Origin: Curtobacterium sp. ISL-83
Lineage (GTDB): Bacteria; Actinomycetota; Actinomycetes; Actinomycetales; Microbacteriaceae
Length of the DNA stretch: 64,000 nt
Assembly: GCF_018613895.1 (NCBI RefSeq)
Contig: NZ_JAGGPH010000002.1
Coordinates: 124,001 to 188,000 of the forward strand
Direction: 5' to 3'
Under the pieces are notes generated by a model, which was not told where the DNA came from, made no database searches, and was given only the letters and a program-made list of their open reading frames with translations. A program made the position numbers and the translations under genes. Within the stretch, counting starts at the first letter, position 1, and every line of letters begins with the position of its first letter. This document shows positions 1 through 7,460 of this stretch, in pieces.

Positions 1-681
1 CCGTCGACCGGCGGCTTCAGCGTCAACGTGAACGGACCCGACGGCACGCCGTCGTCCGCCGTGGTCACGCTCATCGGCATCACGCTACTGAGCGTCGCCC
101 CCGCGCTCATCCTGATGATGACGTCGTTCACGAAGATCTTCGTGGTCCTGGCGATGACCCGGAACGCGCTCGCGCTGCAGTCGATCCCGCCGAACCAGGT
201 GCTCGCGGGCCTCGCACTGTTCCTGTCGCTGTTCGTGATGGCACCCGTCATCGGGCACATCAACAACGACGCGCTGCAGCCCTACATGGCCGGGCACATC
301 GACTTCGCGCGGGCCGTCGAGGTCGGGACGAAGCCGCTCCGGACCTTCATGCTGCACCAGACGCGGCAGGAGGACGTGGCGCTCATCACCCGCGCCGCCG
401 GCCAGGCGAACCCGAAGACGATGGCCGACGTCCCGATGACGACCGTGATCCCGGCGTTCATCATCTCGGAGCTGCGGAGCGCCTTCATCATCGGCTTCGT
501 CATCTTCATCCCGTTCCTCGTCATCGACCTGGTCGTCTCCGCGGCCCTGATGTCGATGGGCATGATGATGCTCCCGCCGGTGATGATCTCGCTGCCGTTC
601 AAGATCCTGCTGTTCGTGCTCGTCGACGGATGGGGCCTGATCATCAAGAGCCTCATCGAGAGTTACCAGGTGACCCACTGA
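1..681 (+). CDS. fliP: Flagellar export apparatus membrane protein FliP (5' end outside window)
   Basis: FliP forms, with FliQ and FliR, the core gate of the flagellar type III export apparatus in the cytoplasmic membrane. The frame is open from base 1, so the gene probably starts upstream. A GTG at 28 is available, but the upstream residues (STGGFSVNVNG) look like the FliP segment that follows a signal peptide. Visible are a family-typical hydrophobic N-terminal segment with MMTSFTKI, a loop with the conserved QTRQED, and C-terminal membrane helices with PPVMISLPFKILLFVL. The TGA stop shares a base with the fliQ ATG, so the two are coupled. Identity is confident; the start is not. Confidence 0.95.
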   Translation, partial: PSTGGFSVNVNGPDGTPSSAVVTLIGITLLSVAPALILMMTSFTKIFVVLAMTRNALALQSIPPNQVLAGLALFLSLFVMAPVIGHINNDALQPYMAGHIDFARAVEVGTKPLRTFMLHQTRQEDVALITRAAGQANPKTMADVPMTTVIPAFIISELRSAFIIGFVIFIPFLVIDLVVSAALMSMGMMMLPPVMISLPFKILLFVLVDGWGLIIKSLIESYQVTH

Positions 682-956
682 TGGACCAGCAAGCCGTCAT
701 CGACCTCACCCTGCAGGCGCTCCTCGTCTCGGCGAAGCTCGCCGCGCCCGTCCTCGTGACCTCGCTCGTCGTGGGTTTCGCGATCTCGTTGTTCCAGTCG
801 GTCACGCAGATCCAGGAGGTCACCCTCTCGTTCGTCCCGAAGGCCGTCGCCGTCGCCATCGCGCTGATCGTCTGCGGCAACTGGATGATCTCCGAGATGG
901 TGGCCTTCACGCACACCGCGTTCGACATGATCCCGAAGCTCCTCGGGGCCGCCTGA
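681..956 (+). CDS. fliQ: Flagellar export apparatus membrane protein FliQ
   Basis: FliQ is a small two-helix subunit of the FliPQR export gate. This product is 91 residues, close to the usual 89-90. It starts MDQQAVIDL and carries the typical segment FQSVTQIQEVTLSFVPK between its two membrane helices. The ATG at 681 was chosen because it overlaps the fliP stop by one base (TGATG) and gives the family-length protein; an upstream in-frame start would add 17 unrelated residues. The stop again overlaps the fliR ATG by one base, so fliP, fliQ and fliR are translationally coupled. Confidence 0.95.
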   Translation: MDQQAVIDLTLQALLVSAKLAAPVLVTSLVVGFAISLFQSVTQIQEVTLSFVPKAVAVAIALIVCGNWMISEMVAFTHTAFDMIPKLLGAA

Positions 957-1714
957 TGGACCTCGTGATCAACTTCGACCGGCTCGAGGCGACGATGCTC
1001 GCCGGCGTCCGGATGGTGGCGTTCTTCGTCATCGCGCCGCCGTTCTCGTACCGTGCGTTCCCGGCGTCGGTGAAGGTCATCCTCGGGCTGGGGCTCGCGA
1101 TCGGGGTCGCACCGCGCGTCGCCGCCGGGTACCACTCGCTCGACACGGGCGCGATCGTGGTCGCCCTCGTCACACAGCTCGTCGTCGGGCTCTCGCTCGG
1201 GTTCCTCGTGTACTTGGTCTTCTCGGCCGTGCAGTCCGCCGGTGCGCTCGTCGACCTGTTCGGCGGCTTCACGCTCGCGCAGGCGTTCGACCCGCAGTCG
1301 ATGGTCAACGGCGCACAGTTCACGCGGTTGTTCCAGATGGCGTCCCTGGCGCTGTTGTTCGCCTCCGGCGGGTACCAGCTCATCGTCGGTGGCCTGGTCC
1401 GCTCCTTCGACGCGGTCCCGCTGACCGGCACGTTCGAGGTGAGCGGGCTCGCGCAGCTGCTCGTCAACGGGCTGACCCAGATGTTCCTCGCCACGCTGCA
1501 GATCGCCGGCCCACTCGTCGTCGTGCTGTTCCTGGCGGACGTCGGACTCGGCCTCCTCACCCGGGTCGCGCCCGCGCTGAACGCGTTCCAGATGGGCTTC
1601 CCGATCAAGATCGGGCTCACCGTCCTGTTCGCCGGTGCGCTCTTCATGGCGCTGCCCTCGGTCGTGTCGTCGCTGACCGGCGATGCCGTCCAGGCGATCA
1701 CGGGCAGGGGGTGA
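956..1714 (+). CDS. fliR: Flagellar export apparatus membrane protein FliR
   Basis: FliR is the third subunit of the FliPQR export gate and contacts FlhB. The product is 252 residues with about six hydrophobic segments, a normal length for the family. A recognisable stretch is VDLFGGFTLAQAFDPQS in the middle third, equivalent to the conserved GxxxAxxxDP region of FliR. The start overlaps the fliQ stop by one base. Only four bases separate the stop from the flhB start, so this is one operon. Nothing looks damaged. Confidence 0.93.
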   Translation: MDLVINFDRLEATMLAGVRMVAFFVIAPPFSYRAFPASVKVILGLGLAIGVAPRVAAGYHSLDTGAIVVALVTQLVVGLSLGFLVYLVFSAVQSAGALVDLFGGFTLAQAFDPQSMVNGAQFTRLFQMASLALLFASGGYQLIVGGLVRSFDAVPLTGTFEVSGLAQLLVNGLTQMFLATLQIAGPLVVVLFLADVGLGLLTRVAPALNAFQMGFPIKIGLTVLFAGALFMALPSVVSSLTGDAVQAITGRG

Positions 1715-1718
1715 CGAC

Positions 1719-2924
1719 GTGTCGGACAGTGGAGAACGTTCCGAGCAGGCCACCCAGAAGCGCATGCAGGAGGTGCACCGGAAGGGGCAGCTCGGCAAGT
1801 CGCAGGACCTCGGCGCCTGGGTCGGCATCGGCGCGGCGGCGCTCATGATCCCCGCGACGGTCGCGAACGCCGCGGCCGCCGGCACCTCGCAGCTCGCCGC
1901 GGTGCAGTCCGTCATCGCCGACCCGACCATCGGCACGATGAACCGGCTGTTCGGCGAGGCGGTGGGATCGATCGGCGGGACGATCGGACCGATGCTCGGG
2001 CTGGTCGCCGTCGCGGTGCTCGTGGCCGCGGTCGCGCAGGGCGGCGTGCACTTCCGTCGCCTGACGCCGGACCCGTCGCACTTCGACCCGATCGCCGGCC
2101 TGAAGCGCGTGTTCGGCACCCAGGCCCTGTGGAACGGCGTGAAGGCGCTGCTCAAGACCTCGGTCGTCGGCCTCGTGCTGTGGTCGGCCGTGCAGGGGCT
2201 GATGCCCGTCCTGATGTCGAGCGGCTCGCTGCCGCTCTCGTCCGTCCTCGAAGCCGCCGCTGCCGGCGCGGGCACGCTCCTCCGTGCCGCGATCGCCGCC
2301 GGGCTGCTGCTCGCCGCGATCGACGTGTTCGTCGTGGTCCGGCGCAACCGGAAGCGCACGATGATGACCAAGCGCGAGGTCAAGGACGAGAACAAGCACA
2401 GCGACGGCGACCCGCTCGTGAAGTCGCACCGCCGCTCCCGGCAGCTCGCGATGAGCCGCAACCGGATGATCCAGTCCATCGGCGACGCAGACGTCGTGAT
2501 GACGAACCCGACCCACTACGCCGTGGCGCTCAAGTACGAGCCGGGCAAGTCCGCCCCCCGGGTCGTCGCGAAGGGTGCCGGACCGGTCGCCGAGGTCATC
2601 CGCGAGCGCGCGACCGAGGCGCGCGTCCCGATCGTCCAGGACATCCCGCTGACCCGGGCGCTGCACGCCGCGTGCGAGATCGGCCACGAGATCCCCGCCG
2701 ACCTGTACACGCCGGTCGCACGCGTGCTGTCGTTCGTGATGTCCCTCCAGGCGCGGGGCGCCGCCGCCGGCACCCACGCGCCGCCCCGGCCGACGACGCC
2801 GGACGAGGTCGCCACGGTCATCGACCCGACCACCATCAGCGGGGACACCCGCCCGCGCCGCCTCCGGCAGCCGCGCACCCCCCGCCCGACCGAGACCGCC
2901 CCGACCACTGGAGCCCCCGCATGA
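1719..2924 (+). CDS. flhB: Flagellar export switch protein FlhB
   Basis: FlhB switches the export apparatus from rod/hook to filament substrates. The 401-residue product begins with the typical polar leader (SGERSEQATQKRMQEVHRKGQ), has four hydrophobic segments, then a cytoplasmic domain holding the NPTH autocleavage motif within TNPTHYAVALKY. The GTG at 1719 was chosen because it follows an AGGGGG ribosome site and begins right at the conserved leader; an upstream ATG at 1683 would add an arginine-rich tail inside fliR. The proline- and threonine-rich C-terminal tail is longer than in many FlhB proteins. The TGA overlaps the flhA ATG (ATGA). Confidence 0.95.
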   Translation: MSDSGERSEQATQKRMQEVHRKGQLGKSQDLGAWVGIGAAALMIPATVANAAAAGTSQLAAVQSVIADPTIGTMNRLFGEAVGSIGGTIGPMLGLVAVAVLVAAVAQGGVHFRRLTPDPSHFDPIAGLKRVFGTQALWNGVKALLKTSVVGLVLWSAVQGLMPVLMSSGSLPLSSVLEAAAAGAGTLLRAAIAAGLLLAAIDVFVVVRRNRKRTMMTKREVKDENKHSDGDPLVKSHRRSRQLAMSRNRMIQSIGDADVVMTNPTHYAVALKYEPGKSAPRVVAKGAGPVAEVIRERATEARVPIVQDIPLTRALHAACEIGHEIPADLYTPVARVLSFVMSLQARGAAAGTHAPPRPTTPDEVATVIDPTTISGDTRPRRLRQPRTPRPTETAPTTGAPA

Positions 2925-4975
2925 ACCGCACGGACCTGCCGAAGCTCGCCGTCCCGGTCTTCATCGTCGGCATCATCCTGCTGCTGATCCTGCCGGTGCC
3001 GTCGTTCCTGCTCGACGTCCTGATCATCATCAACATCCTGTTGGCGCTGGTGATCCTGCTCACGACGCTGTACGTGCGGAAGCCCCTCGACTTCTCGGTG
3101 TTCCCGTCCCTGCTGCTCATCGCCACGCTGTTCCGGCTCGGCCTCAACGTCGCGTCGACCCGGCTCGTGCTCGGGCAGGGCTTCGCCGGCGACGTCATCC
3201 AGGCGTTCGGCCACGTCGCCGTCTCCGGGTCGATCATCATCGGCGCGGTGATCTTCCTGATCCTCGTCGTGATCCAGTTCGTCGTCGTCACGAAGGGCGC
3301 CGAGCGCGTCGCCGAGGTCGGGGCACGCTTCACCCTCGACGCGATGCCCGGCAAGCAGATGGCGATCGACGCCGACCTGAACGCCGGACTCATCACCGAC
3401 GAGCAGGCCAAGGAACGCCGTGCGGCGGTCTCCGCCGAGGCCGACTTCTACGGGGCGATGGACGGCGCCTCGAAGTTCGTCAAGGGCGACGCGATCGCCG
3501 GCATCCTGATCATCGTCATCAACCTGATCGGCGGCATCGCGATCGGGATGCTGCAGAACGGCCTCTCCGTCACGGACGCCCTGTCGAAGTACGGCATCCT
3601 GACGATCGGCGACGGCCTCGTCACCCAGATCCCCGCGCTGCTCATGGCGGTGTCGACCGGCATGATCGTCACGCGGTCCGGGGCCGAGTCGGACATCGGT
3701 TCGTCGGCGACCGCGCAGCTCGGCCAATCGCGCAACGCCATCACCATCGCCGGGATCGCGGCCATCGCCATGGGCTTCATCCCGGGCATGCCGATCATCG
3801 CGTTCCTGGTCGTCGGCATCACGCTGCTGATCGTCGGCTGGCGCATCGGTGCCACCGCGAAGCGCGAGGCCGCAGCGGCGGCGCACCAGGCCGCCCTGGC
3901 CGCGGTCGCGCCGAGTGCCGACAGCCCCGAGGACCTCATCGAGCAGATGCGCGTGCACGCTCTCGAGATCCTGCTCGCTCCCGACCTGGTCGACATGGTC
4001 TCCGGCGCGTCCGACGACCTGCTCGCCCGGGTCCGGGCCCTCCGGCGGAAGATCGCCGTCGACATGGGCGTCGTCGTCCCGCCTGTCCGGACCCGCGACA
4101 GCATCGACCTGCCGCCGTCGACCTACGCGATCCGGATCGCGGGGGTCGAGGCCGGCCGCGGCACCGCACCCGCCCGGAGCGTGCTCGCACTCGGCGACCA
4201 CCTCGACGGCCTGCCCGGCACGACGACCGTCGAACCGGTGTTCGGCCTGGCCGGCAAGTGGGTGCCGGCGGAGCTCCGGCACGCCGCGGAGATGACCGGC
4301 GCCACCGTCATCGACCGGGTGTCCGTGCTCGTCACGCACCTGCAGGCGATCATCGGCGACAACGCCGCCCGCCTCCTCACCCGCGAGGACGTCAAGGTCC
4401 TGACCGAGGGCGTGAAGCAGGTCAACCCGGCGGCGATCGAGGAACTCGTGCCCGGCATGCTCTCGATGGCGGAACTCCAGCGTGTCCTGCAGGGGCTGTT
4501 GGTCGAGCACGTGGCGATCAACGACCTCGGCCGGATCTGTGAGGCGCTCACCCTCCGCGCGAAGGTCTCCACCGACCCCGAGGGGCTCGTCGAGGCCGCC
4601 CGCGCCGCACTCGGTCCCGCGCTGGCCGCCCGCTACCTGGACGGCGGCACGCTCCGCGTGATCATGATCGACCCGCTGCTCGAGCAGTCGATGCTCGAGG
4701 GGCTCCGGCCGTCGGAACACGGCACCCAGATCGTGCTCGACGCGCACCGCATCGAGCAGGTCCTCGGGTCCGTCCGCGACGCCGTCCGCAGCGTCGAGGA
4801 CCAGGGCCTGTCCGCCGTGCTCGTCTGCGCACCGCAGCTGCGGCCGGCCGTGCACCGCATGGTGTCGGCACAGTCGAACGGCCTGCCGGTGCTCTCGTAC
4901 CAGGAGGCCACCGCCGTCGGGTCCACCATCGAGACCGTGGGGGTGGTCCGTGCCGCCGACCCGATTGCAGCGTAA
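2921..4975 (+). CDS. flhA: Flagellar export protein FlhA (FHIPEP family)
   Basis: FlhA is the large export-gate protein whose cytoplasmic domain docks chaperone-substrate complexes. The 684-residue product has the expected layout: roughly eight membrane helices in the first 330 residues, the conserved cytoplasmic-loop sequence ARFTLDAMPGKQMAIDADLN, and a large C-terminal domain containing LLTREDVKVLTEGVK and the AELQRVLQGLL region. The ATG at 2921 overlaps the flhB stop by four bases. An in-frame opening extends far upstream, but only this start gives the family-typical N-terminus (MNRTDLPKLAVPVF). Confidence 0.96.
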   Translation: MNRTDLPKLAVPVFIVGIILLLILPVPSFLLDVLIIINILLALVILLTTLYVRKPLDFSVFPSLLLIATLFRLGLNVASTRLVLGQGFAGDVIQAFGHVAVSGSIIIGAVIFLILVVIQFVVVTKGAERVAEVGARFTLDAMPGKQMAIDADLNAGLITDEQAKERRAAVSAEADFYGAMDGASKFVKGDAIAGILIIVINLIGGIAIGMLQNGLSVTDALSKYGILTIGDGLVTQIPALLMAVSTGMIVTRSGAESDIGSSATAQLGQSRNAITIAGIAAIAMGFIPGMPIIAFLVVGITLLIVGWRIGATAKREAAAAAHQAALAAVAPSADSPEDLIEQMRVHALEILLAPDLVDMVSGASDDLLARVRALRRKIAVDMGVVVPPVRTRDSIDLPPSTYAIRIAGVEAGRGTAPARSVLALGDHLDGLPGTTTVEPVFGLAGKWVPAELRHAAEMTGATVIDRVSVLVTHLQAIIGDNAARLLTREDVKVLTEGVKQVNPAAIEELVPGMLSMAELQRVLQGLLVEHVAINDLGRICEALTLRAKVSTDPEGLVEAARAALGPALAARYLDGGTLRVIMIDPLLEQSMLEGLRPSEHGTQIVLDAHRIEQVLGSVRDAVRSVEDQGLSAVLVCAPQLRPAVHRMVSAQSNGLPVLSYQEATAVGSTIETVGVVRAADPIAA

Positions 4976-5894
4976 CGGCGCCACGCTCGACGAACTCCGC
5001 GCGGCCGTCCGCGCCGAGTTCGGTGCGGGCGCCCGGATCGTCGCCGCCGAGCGGGTCACCACCCCGGGCATCGGCGGACTGTTCCGCAAGGCGCACGTCG
5101 AGGCCACCGTCGAGGTCCCGGCACCAGAGGACGTCCCGAGCGCCGTCGTGGCGATCGTCGACGGGCCCGCGAAGCGCGTCGGGATCGCCGCCCTCCTCGC
5201 CGAGGCCGAGGAGACCGAGGCACGGATCGCCGGGACCGCGGGCACCACGACCACGCGCGCCGACGCCTTCGCGTCGGTCCTCGACGGTTTCGTCGCGGAC
5301 GGGATCACCGCGCCCCCGGCTCCGGTGGTCCCGTCGCGCGCGCTCACACCCCTGGCGGGCGCACCGCTGGACGGCGGACCGGTGGCGCGCCTCCCGGCCG
5401 CACCCGACCAGCCTGGAGGCGCGACCCACCTGCTCGACGCAACCACGCCACCCAGCCCGGTGCCGTCCGTCATGCCGCCGCAGCGGCGTCCGGTGCCGGC
5501 CGTGCGCTCAGCCGACGGTGACCTGGTCCTGCTCGTCGGGCGCCCGAACGACGTGGACGCCGCAGCCGGGATCTTCGCCACCCGGCACGCGCTCCGTCCG
5601 ACCGACGCGCACGACCGACGGTCCGGCATCCTGGCCCGGGCCGAGGGCGTCCGCGACGGACACGCCCGACTCGCGGTGGCGTCGTGGACGGACACGGCCA
5701 CCGTGTCCGGTCTGGCGCCGGACCAGGTGTGGGTGGTCGTCGACGTGGGCCGGAAGCCGGAGGACGCGGACGCCATGCTCCGGGCCGTCGCCGCGCTCGT
5801 CGGCGTGGCCGGGGTCGTGGCCATCGGCGCGGGGGAGACCGCCACGCCGGACTCGGTCCACCTGATGGGTGTGCCCGTCCTGTCGCTAGGCTGA
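4950..5894 (+). CDS. FlhF-like flagellar protein with a degenerate GTPase domain
   Basis: The gene overlaps the end of flhA by 26 bases and lies where flhF is often found. Residues about 10-50 (TLDELRAAVRAEFGAGARIV, then GGLFRKAHVEATVEV) resemble the N-terminal B domain of FlhF, the SRP-type GTPase that guides flagellar placement. The rest differs: a proline/alanine-rich linker to about residue 180, then an alpha/beta-looking domain starting DLVLLVGRPNDVDAAAG. A GxxGxGKT P-loop is absent there, so GTP hydrolysis seems unlikely. At 314 residues it is shorter than typical FlhF. The GTG at 4950 has a G-rich stretch upstream; a TTG at 4965 is an alternative. FlhF descent is inference. Confidence 0.6.
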   Translation: MPPTRLQRNGATLDELRAAVRAEFGAGARIVAAERVTTPGIGGLFRKAHVEATVEVPAPEDVPSAVVAIVDGPAKRVGIAALLAEAEETEARIAGTAGTTTTRADAFASVLDGFVADGITAPPAPVVPSRALTPLAGAPLDGGPVARLPAAPDQPGGATHLLDATTPPSPVPSVMPPQRRPVPAVRSADGDLVLLVGRPNDVDAAAGIFATRHALRPTDAHDRRSGILARAEGVRDGHARLAVASWTDTATVSGLAPDQVWVVVDVGRKPEDADAMLRAVAALVGVAGVVAIGAGETATPDSVHLMGVPVLSLG

Positions 5895-5898
5895 TCGG

Positions 5899-6180
5899 GT
5901 GCTGGTACTCACGCGGAAGGTCGGCGAGCGCATCCTCGTCGGTGACGACATCGTCATCACGGTCCTCGACGCCCGCGGGGACGGCGTCCGGATCGGCATC
6001 GACGCCCCTCGTGGCGTGAAGATCCAGCGGGAAGAGGTCGTGCGGGCCGTGGCCGAGGCGAACGCCGAGGCCGCCGCGGCGGCTGCCGGGGGACCGGGAG
6101 CAGCGGGCGACGACGCCGAGGCGCGGTTGCGCCAGGCCCTCGGCCACCTCGGTGGGACCGACGCCCCGAGCGCGGGCTGA
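5899..6180 (+). CDS. csrA: Carbon storage regulator CsrA with a C-terminal extension
   Basis: CsrA binds GGA motifs in mRNA leaders and commonly represses flagellin translation, being itself antagonised by FliW. The first 50 residues are canonical (MLVLTRKVGERILVGDD and VKIQREEV), including the arginines expected to contact RNA. The product is 93 residues against about 60-75 for the family; the extra tail is alanine-rich (EANAEAAAAAAGG) and ends in a predicted short helix. The GTG at 5899 lies four bases after the preceding stop, so it closes the flagellar operon. FliW is not encoded in this window. Confidence 0.93.
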   Translation: MLVLTRKVGERILVGDDIVITVLDARGDGVRIGIDAPRGVKIQREEVVRAVAEANAEAAAAAAGGPGAAGDDAEARLRQALGHLGGTDAPSAG

Positions 6181-6228
6181 CAGATCAGTGGGCGCTGCGT
6201 CCTGCGAGGACGGACACCGCGCTGTGGG

Positions 6229-6798
6229 TCAGCGCAGGACCATCGCAGCGGTCGCTCCGACGCCTGCCCAGCACGCGCTGGTGAGCGTGCCGACGATGAA
6301 GCGCTCGCGCGCCGCCGCGGTGTCGAGCTCGGTGAAGCGACCGAGACCCTTGATCGCGATGACCGCCGCCACGATCTCGAGGTGACCGACCAGCGCGGCA
6401 CCGACGATCGCGAAACGCTCGAGGTAGCCGATCACCGTGCCGCCACGGAGCACTTCCGTTCCCGCACGGATCGGCGCCGGTTCGTCGGCGGTGGCAACGA
6501 GTATGCCGCCGTGCGGACCCTTCTCGGCGTCGTCCGGCATCGCGAGCTCGAGCACGGTGCCCGTCACCGCGCTCCCGGCCACGACGGTGAGCACGCAGAC
6601 CGCGATGAGGCCGAGCACGTGCACGCCGGTGTTCCGCGGATCGGGGACGATGCCGAACGCCGCTGCCACGAGCACGCCGGTCAGCAGGACGACCGACAGA
6701 GCCGCTCGACCGATCAGCGGCACGAACGGAACGACGCTGATCCCGGCCGCGACGAAGCACGCGACGGTCCCGATCAGCCACAGCGTCCCGGGGAGCAT
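6229..6798 (-). CDS. Four-helix integral membrane protein, partner of the SatD-like gene
   Basis: The 189-residue product starts MLPGTLWLIGTVA and has about four membrane segments, two at the N-terminus and two in the C-terminal half. The C-terminal part (GYLERFAIVGAALVGHLE, then ERFIVGTLTSACWA) resembles the conserved tail of actinobacterial membrane proteins related to DUF3307, from memory. The ATG overlaps the stop of the SatD-like gene upstream (ATGA), so both are translated from one mRNA. An upstream extension of the frame is arginine-rich and was rejected. Function unknown; a link to the neighbouring gene is inferred only from coupling. Confidence 0.7.
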   Translation of the reverse strand: MLPGTLWLIGTVACFVAAGISVVPFVPLIGRAALSVVLLTGVLVAAAFGIVPDPRNTGVHVLGLIAVCVLTVVAGSAVTGTVLELAMPDDAEKGPHGGILVATADEPAPIRAGTEVLRGGTVIGYLERFAIVGAALVGHLEIVAAVIAIKGLGRFTELDTAAARERFIVGTLTSACWAGVGATAAMVLR

Positions 6799-7400
6799 CA
6801 CGCCGCCCGGTCCGCTTCCGACAGCAGCCGGGCGAGCGCTGCCCGGACGGCGTCCTCGGACCGCAGATCGGCTGCCAGGTAGCGCTTCGCGACGGCCTGC
6901 GGAGAGATCGCGAGCAGTTTCGCGGCGTCGACTCGTGTGTGGCCCGCGCGGAGGAGGTCGGCGAGTTCCCACCCCTCCTGGGATCGACGTGCCCGGGCAC
7001 GGACGGTCTGCGCGACGAGCGGTTCGACGGCCGCGGTGTCGAGGCGACGACCGTCCTCGATCTCGAGCGCGAAGTGCTCGGGTACGGTCTTCGCGCGTTC
7101 GACCGCGTCACGCGCGCGGAAGAAGGCCGCACCGCGAGCGGCACGGGTGGAGCGGGGAAGGGGGTGTTCGACGTCCCCCACGCCGACCCCGACGCTCCAC
7201 TCGCCATCGCGGGTCAGCTCGAGGACGACGTCCACCGCGGCGGCCGCGTCCGCGAGGAGGACCTGGAACTCGTCGCCTGCCGTCCTCTGTGGCGGCAGCA
7301 CCCACCGGCGGTCGAGGAGCTGCTCGACCCGCCGCACGGCGTCGTCCACGCGGTCCTCTCCCGACCTGCTGGCGACCTGATCAGCTGTGATTGCGAACAC
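6798..7400 (-). CDS. SatD-like protein with a C-terminal helix-turn-helix
   Basis: The 200-residue product opens MFAITADQVASR and has the TAGDEFQ motif at residues 40-46, which resembles the conserved GDEFQ of the SatD family. The last 60 residues look like a helix-turn-helix (WELADLLRAG, AAKLLAISPQAVAKRYLAA), so it may bind DNA. The GTG start at 7400 is supported by a strong GGAGGTG ribosome site at 7402-7409. Just upstream lie two near-identical palindromes (7412-7460) that could be its own operator. It forms a coupled pair with the membrane protein downstream. Assignment to SatD rests on one motif and the operon pattern. Confidence 0.65.
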   Translation of the reverse strand: MFAITADQVASRSGEDRVDDAVRRVEQLLDRRWVLPPQRTAGDEFQVLLADAAAAVDVVLELTRDGEWSVGVGVGDVEHPLPRSTRAARGAAFFRARDAVERAKTVPEHFALEIEDGRRLDTAAVEPLVAQTVRARARRSQEGWELADLLRAGHTRVDAAKLLAISPQAVAKRYLAADLRSEDAVRAALARLLSEADRAA

Positions 7401-7411
7401 CGCACCTCCGG

Positions 7412-7460
7412 ATCAACCGTACAAGGTTGATTCAGGGGAAATCAACCCGTGCGGCTTGAT
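7412..7460. promoter_or_regulatory. Two tandem palindromes, probable operator of the SatD-like gene
   Basis: Two dyads with identical layout are present: ATCAACC-6 bp-GGTTGAT at 7412-7431 and ATCAACC-6 bp-GCTTGAT at 7441-7460. Their starts are 29 bp apart, and they differ at one arm base. They lie 12 bases upstream of the GTG of the helix-turn-helix protein and abut the stop of the acyl-CoA oxidase. Autoregulation is inferred. Confidence 0.55.

Noticed and set aside
653..2479. Long open frame on the minus strand across fliQ, fliR and flhB
   Set aside because: It is an antisense shadow rich in Arg, Asp and His, typical of high-G+C codon bias; the plus-strand genes have clear families.
2516..5845. 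1109-codon minus-strand frame over flhB, flhA and the FlhF-like gene
   Set aside because: Low-complexity translation with no motif; fully antisense to recognised genes.
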